64,000 nt of DNA from Arenicola marina (lineage: Eukaryota > Annelida > Polychaeta > Arenicolidae). The notes beneath the pieces are model-generated. The model made no database searches, was not told the DNA's origin, and worked only from the letters and a program-made list of their open reading frames with translations. Within the stretch, counting starts at the first letter, position 1. Each line of letters starts with the position of its first letter. The stretch is taken from assembly GCA_964019135.1 (NCBI GenBank), contig OZ025258.1, positions 33,254,955 to 33,318,954 of the forward strand. Reading direction: 5' to 3'. Made by a program: the position numbers and the translations under genes. Below are positions 23,848 through 34,509 of the stretch, piece after piece.

Positions 23848-24457
23848 CCTGCGTGTCCATTACCCACTTCTCGATCCTTGGTGGAAGTTTGGCTGTAGCT
23901 TTGTTGAATAGCGGCAGAAGAGGCTTGTGCGCTGTGATGATCCTGAACCTTGGTGCCCCCAATAGGTACATCTTGAGCCTATCTTTGGCCCATTTGATGG
24001 CTAGTGCATCTTTCTCGGTTTGGCTGCACCTCTTCTCTGTGGGAGTCATCGTCCTGCTGATGAAATGAACCGGCTGCCATCCCTTCCCGCTTGGTTGGAA
24101 TAGACCGGCTGATAATCCTTCGTGGTAGCTGGCTTCCACTCGGACCATTATTGCGTTGGCCGGGTTGAAGAAAGCCATAGTGTCTTCGTGAGTGATGCTT
24201 TCCTTTAATCTTAAGAAAGCCTTGTTCTCGTCCCGTCCCCAGTGGAATTTGGTGTCGTTCAAGGTGAGTTTCCTGATAGGTTCTGTGAGAGATGTGTACC
24301 TGGGAATAAACTTCGCAAGGTATCCTGTCATCCCTAAGAAGCTTCTGACCGCTTCTTTCGACTCTGGCTGCTTGCACTGCTGGACAGCCGTGACCTTGTC
24401 TGGCGATGGTCTCAATCCGTCCTTGGTGAATTTACATCCATAGAACTGTAATTCCAA
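23795..24457 (-). pseudogene. Gypsy RT end and RNase H, broken frame
   Basis: The frame holds the RT thumb (FYGCKFTKDGLRPSPDKV, then SFLGMTGYLAKFIPRY), the RNase H start (VEASYHEGLSAGL) and the SQTEKDALAIKWA and HKPLLPLFNK blocks. Compared with the family, the first RNase H acidic residue reads Glu and the last Asp before HKPL reads Ala. It is offset by one frame from the upstream RT ORF, which ends near 24432, so the two are separated by a frameshift. Confidence 0.85.
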
Positions 24458-25993
24458 AGTCAGTTGCCTGTTGTAGAACTGCCTCTAGAGTCCTGTTGTG
24501 TTCCTCCCTGTTGCGCCCTCCTAGCAGAATATCATCTCGTTGATTGAGGCATAACGGTATGTCGCCAAAAATCCTGTAAATTGTCTCATCAAACAGATCT
24601 TGTGAGGATTTGGCTCCAAAGACCAATCTTTTAGCTCGCATATTGCCCCATGGCGTGCTGAACGTTGCGACCGTTCTTGATTCTGGATCCAGGAGTAGTT
24701 GATGGTACCCCTGGTTCATGTCCAGTTTCGAGAAGATTTGGCACTCATGGAATTTATGCGTGAAATCCTCTATCACTGGGCTTGGTGTGATGCGATTTCT
24801 TTCCATGCACTTGTTCGGTACTCGCATGTCCAGGCTGGCTCTAATCATCTGCGGTTGCAGCTGATCCTGCGGGACGTTGCCGAATCTTGGTTTGGGTTGC
24901 ACCACAAGTGGTGAGCACCGCGTGACTGGTTCACCTTGTGGCACTTCTTCGAATATTTCATTCTCAAGGCCTTGCTGCAGGCATTTCTTTAGAGGGTACC
25001 TCAAGTAATAAGGTACTGGCCTTGGCTTCTGCGCCACTGGCACTGCTTCTGGTTTCATGCTGAATTTGGCATAAATGTCCTTATCCCTCTTGTTGTCTCT
25101 GATCTTGCCAATGCCTTCAAAGATTTCACAATGTTGGTCAAGAATGCCTTGGATAGTGACGTCTTTCACTGTCCCAACTCTTAGGTCTTCACCTTTCAGG
25201 CCCAGGTTGTTAGGTTCAGCGAGCGATCCATCTGGCCTGATCTCCAACATCCCCAGGTCTGTGAGGGTTTTTTTGCTGATGAGTGGTGGGCAGTTAATCC
25301 TCCCTCGCACGACGATAATTTTTGCCAGTGCTCCTCTTGTCTCGTTCTGGATAAGTGTCTTGAATTCCCCTTTTACCAGCAGCTCCGTTTGCAGTGTGGT
25401 GACTTTTACTCTGCTGTCTTCCAATGTGATTCTCTCCCTTGATCTGTTAATGAGTGCCTTAAACTGATGTTCATCCATGATGTTCACTTCTGCACCGCTG
25501 CCAGGCTCAATTCTCGTCTGGACGTTGCTAATGGTTACGGCTACAGTATTGTCTCTGCCGTTGACTGCCTTTACCTTTCTCACTTGTTTAAGGTGATTGA
25601 CAGCTTGCTCGAAGAATTCGTCATCAGAGCTTGCTGTGCTGTCTTGCTCTGTCGTTTTCTTGATGTGCCTTCTCGGTTGACTTTGCTTCTTGCTGTGCTG
25701 CTTCCCCCAGATCTTCTCACGGCCCATGTACGTCTCAGCTTGACACACAGCTGAGAAGTGATTCCATTTCCCACAAGATCGACACTGCTTTCCATAAGCT
25801 GGGCAGTCTTGTCCTCTGGTGTGGGCTCCTGTTAACCCACAATAACTACATGGTGGTAGTTTCTGACCCGGTTTCTGGAAACTGGTCTTCTGGAATCTTC
25901 CTTTCTTCTGTTCTTGGCTCTGCCATTGCCCAATCTTTGACACCTCTCTGTTGTCATGCGTCTTCATGTCTCTCATTTGTAGAGATATATCCT
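24432..25993 (-). pseudogene. Gypsy zinc knuckles, protease and reverse transcriptase
   Basis: The chain continues from gag across the nested insertion. It has two knuckle-like motifs (CSYCGLTGAHTRGQDC and CRSCGKWNHFSAVC). A retropepsin-like segment follows, in which the usual Asp-Ser/Thr-Gly active site reads GSGAEVNI. RT motifs are then present (SPLVVQPKP, LDMRVPNK, FSKLDMNQGYHQLLLDP, AKRLVFGAKSS). The catalytic box reads QRDDILLGG, so the DD pair is kept but the preceding aromatic residue of YxDD is changed. The frame stops near 24432 after the palm. Confidence 0.88.
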
Positions 25994-26002
25994 CGGTCTG
26001 TG

Positions 26003-26832
26003 TAGCCGCAGACTCCCCTCTGGGTCGTAGATGCAACCCTACACGCGCCATTAGAAAATGCCAAGTTCGGCAGTTCGGGGCAAAGCGCTCGTTTGTTTCA
26101 GAATGTCTCGCCTTTTTAACTTCATATCTTGATAAAGTTATCTTTTATTGAACGACTATTCTAATTTTCGCTTGCATATGTACCGATTTAGTCTATATTC
26201 TTGCTACCAAAACAACACCTTCAACCGGCCTGGCTGATTCAAAACAAATGTCGGATGACGGAAATGGTTCGATGCGCATGACCGGAAAAAAGGTTACCGT
26301 AAAACTGCGTAGATGCAATGTGGCGCTCCTCAAACTTGACGTTTTAATTATGTAACACTCAAGTGAAAATGTACTCAGCGCTAAAAAAAAACCTTTTGTG
26401 CATAAATAAATTTTGTTTTACCGAAATGGCAGTGTTACATAATAATAACACAAATTTAAAACATCAAGTGCACGAGAATCCACCACACGCTGTTATAGCC
26501 TATGAAGAGCGCTGCGTTGCACATACGCAGTTTTACGGTGACCTTTTTTCCGGTCATGCGCATCACACCATTTCCGTCATCCGACATTTGTTTTGAATCA
26601 GCCAGGCAGGTTGAAGGTGTTGTTTTGGTGGCAAGAATATAGACTAAATCGGTACATATGCAAGCGAAAATTAGATTAGTCGTTCAATAAAAGATAACTT
26701 TATCAAGATATGAAGTTAAAAAGGCGAGACATTCTGAAACAAACGAGCGCTTTGCCCCGAACTGCCGAACTTGGCATTTTCTAATGGCGCGTGTAGGGTT
26801 GCATCTACGACCCAGAGGGGAGTCTGCGGCTA
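26003..26832. mobile_element. 830-bp non-autonomous element with about 310-330 bp inverted repeats (Mutator-like)
   Basis: The ends are TAGCCGCAGACTCCCC and its complement. The arms 26003-26312 and 26523-26832 match with few differences, and a weaker match extends inward. It is flanked by a perfect 9-bp duplication CGGTCTGTG (25994-26002 and 26833-26841) and lies inside the Gypsy gag. A 9-bp duplication with very long TIRs is typical of Mutator-like (MULE) transposons. No transposase is encoded. Both neighbouring gag frames read a little way into the arms. Confidence 0.9.
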
Positions 26833-26841
26833 CGGTCTGTG

Positions 26842-27460
26842 CTGCTTCTGTTAGGAACTGGTTCAGAGTCCATTTCTTGCTTATGGCTCTCTGAATCAAC
26901 CCATTGTTATCGATTGTCTGAATCAAGTGTTCAAGGATGCGGTCTTCACAATTGTCTTCGAATTCACACCCCTTGGCCTTCTCTCTCAGCCTTGCAGCGT
27001 TGGCAGCAATCGATTCTCTTGATTCCTGCTTCGCTTTCAGGAATATATATCTGGCGTGGTGTTTATTCTTCTTCGGTGTGAAGTAATCATTTAATTTCTC
27101 TCGCAGCTTCACATATTCATCAAGATTATCTCCGGCTGGGTCTGGTAGACTTTTCTCTAATCTGGCCAGTTCTGTGCCACCGAAGATAATAAGGGCATCC
27201 TTCCTGTCAATAGGCTCTGTGATTCTGAAGTATCGAAATTCCCTTTCAATGCCTTCTAACCATTCTTCCCACTTCTTTCCCGTGGAGATTTGGTTGTCAT
27301 CGGGTGAAAAGGGTTGTGTTCTCAATGCTCTTGTTTCAGACATCACAGTTACAGCAACAGGTTCAGGCTGGTCCCCCGGCATTGTGAGAATTTTCACTGG
27401 GCTGAGATAACTCGTTTCGGGAAAGTTCTGCGAGTTTAGTCTCTTTCTGCTATTTGACAC
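26842..27460 (-). pseudogene. Gypsy gag, N-terminal part, interrupted
   Basis: The frame contains KKWEEWLEGIEREFRYF and ALIIFGGTELARLEKSL, followed by KLREKLNDYFTPKKNK, RYIFLKAKQ and DRILEHLIQTIDN. These are the hallmarks of a Ty3/Gypsy capsid helical domain. It is cut by the 830-bp insertion, after which the zinc-knuckle part resumes at 25993. The start codon lies about 80 bp inside the 5' LTR. Confidence 0.88.
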
Positions 27461-27537
27461 TTATCTGTACAGTATCAGGACCGACTGGGACAGCATCTAA
27501 AGCTTGCTTGTCTAGTTGTTTTTGTCCTCGTCGCCAA

Positions 27538-27657
27538 TGAAGTGTCTTATTATATAAACCACGCATCTCAGATTCTACTGTAAAAACACTTTATTATCGC
27601 CCGGATTGTACCCGATAATTAGTCTCTTGAAAGAAACCGATAACTCGGGATACTACA
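27538..27657 (-). repeat. 5' LTR of the Gypsy element
   Basis: 120 bp, upstream in element orientation. It ends 30 bp short of the stop codon of the secreted-protein gene and has the same orientation as that gene, so its AATAAA signal (complement near 27589) could terminate the host mRNA. Confidence 0.93.
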
Positions 27658-27687
27658 TATGTGATATCATTTTACACGCTGATTGGC

Positions 27688-30600
27688 TTAGCCGGTGATG
27701 ACGAAGTAGTTCTCGGCCGAGGTCCTGAAGACAAAGGCGGCGTCGCCGGAGTAGCCACCACGAGGGTAGACAGACTTGGTGGTCGTCTGCTCGCACCACT
27801 GGTCGATCACCTGCAAGGTCAAGGTCACACGGGCGTCACGGTGAAGAAATACATACGGACAGGGGCGGATCCAGGAATTTAAAAAGGAGGGGGGGGGTGG
27901 GTCCATTGAAACTTGCGACAGGGAGGTGGGGGGAGGGAGTCCACGGCGCCTCAGATGGCGTTCTTCCTCAAAAAGGGGGTCAGCGCATCAGATGGCCTAT
28001 ATTTTGCATTGAAAAACGGCATTCTTCCTAAAAAAAAATGGGGGAGAGGCGGACCCCCTGGACCCCCAGGACCCCCCCCCCCCCACTCCCCCTGGACCCG
28101 CCCTTGCACATGGACATGGACTTTCAACCTTGTGTAGCATACCTACACGTGTGACGTGGCGCCATAGGACTTCAGGTGTAGAATCATTATGGAAAATATG
28201 ACCTTCCTATATATATCTAAGCTTATGTATCTCAGGTGTCACTTTCTACTCCAAGGGGGCCACCTCATGGCCTAGTAGGCACCGCGTCGCGTGCGCTCTC
28301 CCAAGCGACCAGTGCGCGTGTGGTTTAAATCCCACATGCGAAGAATGAGATAGGATAAAAGATCCCAGGTCTTTCTTTGTTAAGAGTAGGGGGTTAAATA
28401 CTCTGGAGACGTGGCTCCTCTCTTCCTGTGTAACCTCCCCATAGTTGCGATACAACATGCATATCGTCCTATACATAAATCAATCATTCAGATCCTATGA
28501 CGGAGACATGGTTGGGTCACATGTGCCTACCTCGAAGCGGTTGCTGTCGATGCACCTGGTGAAGATGGCGGAGTGGCCCTTGTTGTCTTGCCAGTTGTAC
28601 ACACCGTTATCGAAGGTAGCCACGGCAGTGTAGGCGGCAAGGCTCCAGCAGTTATCCAGGACCTGTGTTACCAGGAGAACTTATATTATTACGAGTTGGT
28701 GGGCATGTTAACTAGTACAATAGCGTTACATCTGAAGGCCTCTAAAATGCCGTATTCTGACCCAAACCGCCCTGCTGCCCATGCAATCGACAATCGTTGC
28801 CATGGCGACGCTGCATAGGACAATGAAATATGACGTCACGCACAAAAGAATTGTAGTTATAGCTTTAAATAGCCCGCTTCCATGACTAGTTGCCTAGTTG
28901 CACATGCTATGTTTCTTGGCAACATATATATGGTATAAAAAGGCGACTGGCCAACTATATGTGGAAAGGCTTGCGATTTGCGGACAGTCAGTCCCAAAAT
29001 GCTTTACTTTGGTCGTTGCATGCGGAAATTAAACCAAAGAAGCAGAGACAAGTCAACGCCTTTAATTTAAATTCAACTCGTAATAATAGTAATAGCGCGA
29101 GTTTTGCTTGGCGTTAGGCATTTTATTGGCCCTTCATCAAGCTGTAGCAGCCCTTCATTTTCATTATCCGCCCTCGGACTTGCGGCCTCGGGCCGATAAT
29201 GAAAATTGGCGGGCTGCTACAGCTTGATGTCGGGCCAATAAAATTGCCTAACGCCCCGCAAACTCGCGCTATTGTCATAATGTTCTCCGTGTAGCAGATC
29301 AACGGTGCAGGTCTAGCTGGACATAAGCAGGTGAGTCCCGATGTCCCCAACTCATGTAAGTGCGCTGCGATACAGCACCCTCGTGATCTGTACCAAACTA
29401 TTGTTTTCGGCTTGCCCAGTTCAATATCTTTTCTGTATCTTTATGTTATAAAATATAAAACGCTTTCCTCAAACTTAGTTTGGTCCAATGTCTGCTACCT
29501 TGCTCCTAGCGACCCCAGCAATCCCGGGATATACCGTTTATGCCTTTTTTGCTTTTACTTCTGAATATTAAAAAAGCTGAATTTTCTCTTTTTTAATTAT
29601 CTTTTTCACAAGAGTTAAAGCAGAAAAACGTTTCGGCAATTCCTTTTCCTTTTAACGTTTTGAAAAATGAAAATACAAAAAAAACAACAATAGTAATCAG
29701 AAACAGTTTGCCACTTTTGAAAAGAGCAAAACGAAAATAGGTAATACTCGCGCGCTATCTTTTACTCTTTTGTAAAGTAAAAAAAATGAAATAAGTAACA
29801 CTAGCGCGATACCATTTTAACCTTTTGGCGAACTTCAAGACGAAAATGAAATGGGTAACACTCGTCACTCGAGCGCGTATACATCCCGGGATTTGTCACT
29901 CGCTGAAGATCTGGTTTCAGAAGCACACCAATATTGCGATACACAGGTTTGTATTGTCGATGCACAACAATATTGCCCCTATTGAGATACACATGTTTGC
30001 ATTGTCCACGGCTTTACATTATCCTTACGTTGAGGCCGGGGCGCCAGGAAGCGGTGTTCATGGGGACGCTGCACAGGTTGAAGTTAAGGGCGACGCACTG
30101 GTCACAGGGGGCCCCGGTGTAGCACGGGACGACATTGGAGTTGTAGGAACACGAGCCCACCGTGCTCTCGGCGGCAGGGCCATTACAGGCCTGACCTGCA
30201 AGGGTGGCCAACTGACAGTATATGACCCATATTTGTATCAATCCTATTTTTTATTGGGTCATAACGTACGTACCTAAATATATGTAGCAAATCTTCATTT
30301 TCAAACCGCTCAAATTCAAATTGTATTCATGAATTAACAATGGCATTTCAGATATTTACTATGCTTTCATTTCAATTGTACTGGTGTGATCGTATTAATT
30401 AAATATATCCCTGTTATCGAGTAGGCCTACTATATTTCTATTTGAAATTGCAAAACACGACAGCAACGTATTTAAATGACGAATTCTACCTTGTGATCTT
30501 CGTACCCAAAAATGCTATCAATGCAATATGGATATAAATATACCATTTCCATTTGCAAGCTTGCAAAAAGATGTACAGATACCAGACTGCTATACGAATG

Positions 30601-30717
30601 GCATTCTGTTTGCTATTCGATATTTAATGTTAGCCTTACCCAGAATTATACTGATATTGATAGTCACATACCATGGGCCAGAGCGGCAAGAAGAGCGAAC
30701 GCAACAACAGCCAACAT
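27688..30717 (-). CDS. Small secreted cysteine-rich protein, four exons, family unknown
   Basis: Exons in coding order are 30717-30672, 30195-30029, 28662-28531 and 27810-27688 (TAA at 27690-27688). All donors (gtatgt, gtaagg, gtaggc) and acceptors (ccttgcag, aacacag, ccttgcag) are canonical, and the phases 1, 0, 0 agree, giving 155 residues. Residues 1-15 form a signal peptide (MLAVVAFALLAALAHG). The mature chain of about 139 residues has nine Cys. Six are in the second exon, including the PCYTGAPCDQC cluster, and WC pairs occur in later exons. It also has a Tyr/Phe/Gly-rich end (GGYSGDAAFVF). I do not recognise the family. The last two exons begin with similar short motifs (VLDNCW and VIDQWC), hinting at an internal repeat. 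The 3' UTR was interrupted by the Gypsy insertion. Confidence 0.8.
27860..28106 (+). mobile_element. hAT-like MITE in the last intron
   Basis: Ends are CAGGGGCGGATCCAGG and CCTGGACCCGCCCTTG (inverted with mismatches). The flanking octamers catacgga and cacatgga are similar at 6 of 8 positions, as expected for a decayed 8-bp duplication. The interior is rich in G runs and C runs. Related ends occur near 11189, 48650 and 52501-52627. Confidence 0.65.
28247..28440 (+). mobile_element. tRNA-derived SINE
   Basis: A box 'tggcctagtaggca', B box 'ggtttaaatcccac', then the central block 'gataaaagatcccaggtctt' and 'gtagggggttaaatactctg'. It belongs to the same family as 21822-21990 and 57030-57620. 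It is intronic and antisense to the host gene. Confidence 0.7.
29092..29270. mobile_element. Foldback (snapback) element with about 78-bp arms
   Basis: Arms 29092-29170 and 29191-29270 are inverted copies around a loop of about 20 nt. The matched blocks run gcgcgag, ggcgttaggca, ttttattggccc, atcaagctgtagcag and ttttcattatc. The flank upstream (28950-29090) resembles 36400-36545, so the element sits in or belongs to a dispersed repeat family. It lies in the second intron of the secreted-protein gene. Confidence 0.8.
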
Positions 30718-31845
30718 GATCCAAGCCTGCAGAATAAGATGCAGAACCGACACATTGAAATACCACAAAGCAGGTGACGCAAAGTATAATGACTACCTAT
30801 GACGCCCTAAAAAACGGAAAAACTCGCACAATTCCAGGACAAAAGAGTCCTATATGTGTTAGGCTACCTCAAACTATTTTATAGGCCTACAGTTAAAGTT
30901 ACACAACAATATTTCGTCTGACAAACTTTTAACATGTTTTGTATAGAAAATGATGTATTTAGTATCGTGGCGTACACGAACACACATACAGCGTACGCAA
31001 TATGTAACACATATAGAGCATGTTTTGCGACCATCTGGTACATCTCGTGTGGCAAAGTGTGGCCTTCTTGTGTACTACGTCATCAAAATTCGGACATGTT
31101 AGGCCTGATACATGTATAAGCATTCCGTACAAACATTCACACAGTCACACAATCGGTCCAAGACCGGTTTCCCAAACGAAATAAACTCATAAACATCATA
31201 ATGTATGCAGAAAATAGCTGTATGGGCAGCTGTTGGAGACGACAAGCCTAAGGATAAATATAGTAACAAACACACGGGGTGTGTACGTATACGTTATGAA
31301 GGAGGGGACATCTTCAAGAAACACTCACCTCAACAGAACTCAAGCAGAGTGATGGCTGAGTACTGGCATCAAACCTTTTGTAGTGATATGACGCCAATCT
31401 AACGACAAAAAGCAAATCTATCCATAACAACTGTACTTTCTCCCACGGGCGAAAATTTCTTTTTTACGCTGAGATTGGACGAGGTTCATAAGTAGGTGAA
31501 AAAAGAATGACACGTGTGTTATCTTTAACTGACCATTTTTCGTGTGTTTTAAATTGCGCTTCGAGAGCTATATTAAAGATAATGCGGCGCGCGACCTTAT
31601 ATGATACAAAATCGAGGGTTATTGATGTACGGTGTGGCCGGGCGATGCGCACAGCATGATACTGATAACATAAATGAAGTCTATGGATATCATACATTAA
31701 CTGTATTAGGTCAGTGACCAAATGTAGATCAGACAAGGATGATATATTGGAGGCAAAGGTCACGATCGATCACCATGCACTTACTAGCGATTTACTTTCT
31801 TTTTTAGTTAGCATATGACAGGTTTGGAGATCAATATCAGGAGCA
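30718..31845. other. 5' flank of the secreted-protein gene, nothing else recognised
   Basis: Probable promoter side of the minus-strand gene. I see no clear TATA box in the first 150 bp upstream. ORFs are short and without domains. Confidence 0.35.
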
Positions 31846-31849
31846 TGGG

Positions 31850-32160
31850 CAGGAATTCTTGAAAGGGGGCACAAGAGAGGGGGGGGGGTGGCCAACAAAC
31901 ATAAAACAGTTGTGTAAAAGCCTGATACATAGGTGACCGTGGTGCACAGAATTTAAAAGGGGGGGAGGGTGTAAGGTATATCTGGGTGTGAAGGGAAGCG
32001 GGGGGTGGGGGTGCACGTGCCCCCTGTGGCCCCCACCGCTGGCCATGGGGCAAATAATTTGAAAAAGGGGGGCACAGATATATCCTATGGTCTTACAGCG
32101 GGGGCCGCGCCCCTTGTGCCCCTCCCCCTCCCCCCCCCCCCCCCTGGAGACGCCCATGAA
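31850..32160. mobile_element. G-run/C-run-rich MITE-like segment
   Basis: It begins 'catgggcaggaatt' and ends 'ggagacgcccatgaat', an imperfect inverted pair. The interior has G runs on the left (31880-31890, 31960, 31998) and C runs on the right (32122-32143). The composition resembles the hAT-like MITE at 27860, but the ends are not conserved enough to assign it. Confidence 0.4.
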
Positions 32161-32337
32161 TATGTCTCCCCATTTACTTACTCATAATTTCCTTGGATAC
32201 CCCACGCGGAAGCTCTTGCTTCTGATCACGGCCAGGTGACCCTGTCATCAACCAATCAGGTGAAGCTTGATTAATGACCAGAGCGGACAAGGTCGAAGGA
32301 AAATAATCCACACAGGGGAAATGGTGCTTACATCGTT

Positions 32338-32635
32338 GTATGATTTTAATTATTATAATTAATTATCATATGATTATGCTCTAATTATTATTAGTTATTA
32401 TATGATTATAATCTAATTATAATTAATTATTATATGATTATAATCTAATTATAATTTATTATTACATGAATATAGTCGAATTATGATACAATTATTTGAT
32501 TATAATACAATTATATGATGATAATACAATGGTATGATTATAATACAATGATATGATTATAATACAATGATATGATTATAATACAATTATGTGATTATAA
32601 TACAATGATATGATGATAATACAATTTTACTCGGA
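32338..32635. repeat. AT-rich tandem repeat (TATGATTATAATACAAT-type)
   Basis: Units such as 'atgattataatacaat' and 'atgattataatctaatta' recur at 15-30 bp spacing over 300 bp. It is strongly AT-rich with no coding potential. Confidence 0.9.
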
Positions 32636-33075
32636 AATAAATCGATGTCACTTAAATGTAATTTATCAGCAACGCGATAAGTGTATTTATGCTGCGGGCG
32701 ATTATCCTGGGTACAGATTACTGTTATTTCCTTCAATATTTTCATGTACCAGCACACTGGTATTTTAGGCGAGGCATGTGCTATTCTAATGTTTACGATA
32801 ATCTATACACCATAACACGTGCGTCTGTCTACATCCGGTGCACTTGTTAAAACGACTTCGAGGCTGCATCTCGGTTGCTCATTTCCGGTCATCTCGAGGG
32901 TCACACCATGATCCAGACAGTATCCCTCTCTCTGACCAGTGGCAGCAACCCAGCAGCATCGCCAATCGAGTTTCCCACCCACCGTCCCCTTCCTATCACC
33001 TTACCTACGGTCACTTCCAGGTTTCTCGTGGGCCTGTTTGTCCCCCACCTTTCTGCTTTCTTATCCATATATCCA
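32636..33075. other. Intergenic, nothing recognised
   Basis: Overlapping ORFs of about 80 codons at 32838-33114 (+) have no recognisable features. Confidence 0.3.
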
Positions 33076-33077
33076 GT

Positions 33078-33420
33078 TACACAGTATGGCGTAATATTTC
33101 GTAAGGGTACGTAATGTGACGTTGGACTGTGGACCCCTTAAGTGTGTGTATAACCATTATGTAAGGTTATACTTATGGCATTATCTTATGTCACTGTAGC
33201 CCGTAAGGGTCTGTATAACCATTATGTAAGGTTATACTTATTGCATTATATTCTGTCATCTTGCGTAACAAGACGCAAGGTAAACTATACACAGTCTGGC
33301 GTAATCTCACGTAAGGGTACGTAATGAGACATTGGACTGTGTAGCCCTTAAGGGTCTGTAGAACCATAATGTAAGGTTATACTTATTTCGTTATCTTGCG
33401 TCGAATACGCAAGATCTGGT
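33078..33420. repeat. Tandem/inverted repeat cluster
   Basis: The block 'cacagtatggcgtaat...cgtaagggtacgtaatg...attggactgtg' recurs at about 33080 and 33290. The block 'accattatgtaaggttatactta' (a little over 20 bp) occurs at about 33152, 33210 and, altered, at 33363. 'cttgcgt' and 'acgcaag' hairpin motifs lie between. Its structure suggests a duplicated MITE, but I cannot define ends. Confidence 0.6.
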
Positions 33421-33884
33421 AATAGCTGTTCCGATACTGATATGTATAGATGCTTAGTCATTTAGAAATAAATGGCCTTTTACCGCCAAGTGTGTTATTT
33501 CACCAGCAACGAGCTTCGAGCAGGCTGGCTGATAGACTAGACCGGTTGGCGGTCACAGGTATAAAATTAATATGGGCCATCATACAAAGCACCGGAGTGA
33601 GTATTCGGATCCTCTCCACCCGGTTAGCGGTTTTTATTCAAACAATGCATGACCCCTGTCCCAGAATTGGGACTAAGCTAACGTTAATATCCTTCCATTG
33701 CCACATCAAGGATTGTGAACTCGAACACCCCATCATGTCTCTACATCATGTGTCACATCTGAAAAGAATGCTTCGCGAGAGATGCTTCGTCGATAAACTT
33801 CAGAGATTTGCCACGCGGGACACAATTAATGCGCCGCATTTGATAAGGGTCGTCAGTGAGATGTCTGTAGATCTATCGACTCCG

Positions 33885-34065
33885 TCACACACGACACTTC
33901 TCCCCTGGCGTCAATGCCTCACCCTCTTGTCTAGCAGACAGCTAGAGACATAAAGTGAGCCGGGAGAGTGACGTCACGCACGACACTTCAACCCTGGCGT
34001 CAATGCCTCAGCCTCTTGTCTAGGAGACAGCTAGAGACATTAAGGTGAGCCGGGAGAGTGACGTT
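33885..34065 (+). repeat. Two-copy tandem duplication of about 85 bp
   Basis: 'cacgacacttc', 'cctggcgtcaatgcctca', 'cctcttgtctag' and 'gacagctagagacat' appear in order at 33890-33950 and again at 33978-34042, followed by 'gtgagccgggagagtgacg' in both. Confidence 0.85.
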
Positions 34066-34127
34066 TAATTTCCTGCCACCAGATGTGAGAGATATCGGAC
34101 AATATAGGTTTGTGACGCACTGTTTTG

Positions 34128-34330
34128 CTGCTATATAAAGGCCAGTACCTTTATTCAGACCGGCGTTGTTGCAAAACCTGTGTTTGTAGCTCCAGCAATC
34201 TATCTTCATATTCTAAGGTAAGAGTCGAATCTTTGTTCTTCTATTCATATGTGGTGTTAAAGATTTTTATTATTCTTTTTGCATTCTTTTTGTGTTCGAA
34301 CACGGATACAGGCACTATGGGCAAGGGCGA
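34128..34330 (+). promoter_or_regulatory. TATA-type core promoter and possible short first exon
   Basis: 'ctatataaagg' at 34131 is followed about 30 bp later by sequence ending 'tattctaag|gtaaga' (34220), a good donor. Similar 'tatataaagg' motifs recur at about 34363 and 34902. A short frame beginning ATGGGCAAGGGCGAG stops at once (34316-34333). No convincing gene follows, so this may be a relic promoter or a repeat-borne one. Confidence 0.25.
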
Positions 34331-34509
34331 GTAAGATGTTACAACCCATTTCTGTTAAAGCTATATAAAGGAGTTTTAAAGTTTATTTTCAGTACTTAAG
34401 GTGCAACGCTCATGGTACAAAAACAATGCATACAAGATATATATAAAATTTAACGAAAACAATACAAAAAACATTCATAGTCATAGATTACGACACGTTG
34501 CACATATAT

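Larger units (their letters stand above)
22855..27657 (-). mobile_element. Defective Ty3/Gypsy LTR retrotransposon
   Basis: Two 120-bp LTRs (22855-22974 and 27538-27657) are nearly identical and are bounded by TG...CA in element orientation. The element is flanked by a perfect 5-bp target duplication TATGT (22850-22854 and 27658-27662). A primer-binding site starting TTGGCGACGAGGAC adjoins the 5' LTR (27524-27537). A polypurine tract AAGAAGGGGAGAAA adjoins the 3' LTR (22975-22988). The order gag, zinc knuckles, protease, RT, RNase H, integrase remnant is that of Ty3/Gypsy. It is inactive: gag is split by an insertion, a frameshift separates RT from RNase H, several catalytic residues are changed and the integrase core is missing. 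Confidence 0.93.

Noticed and set aside
33450..33953. 167-codon ORF
   Set aside because: No recognisable domain, and it ends in a tandem duplication; codon content looks random.
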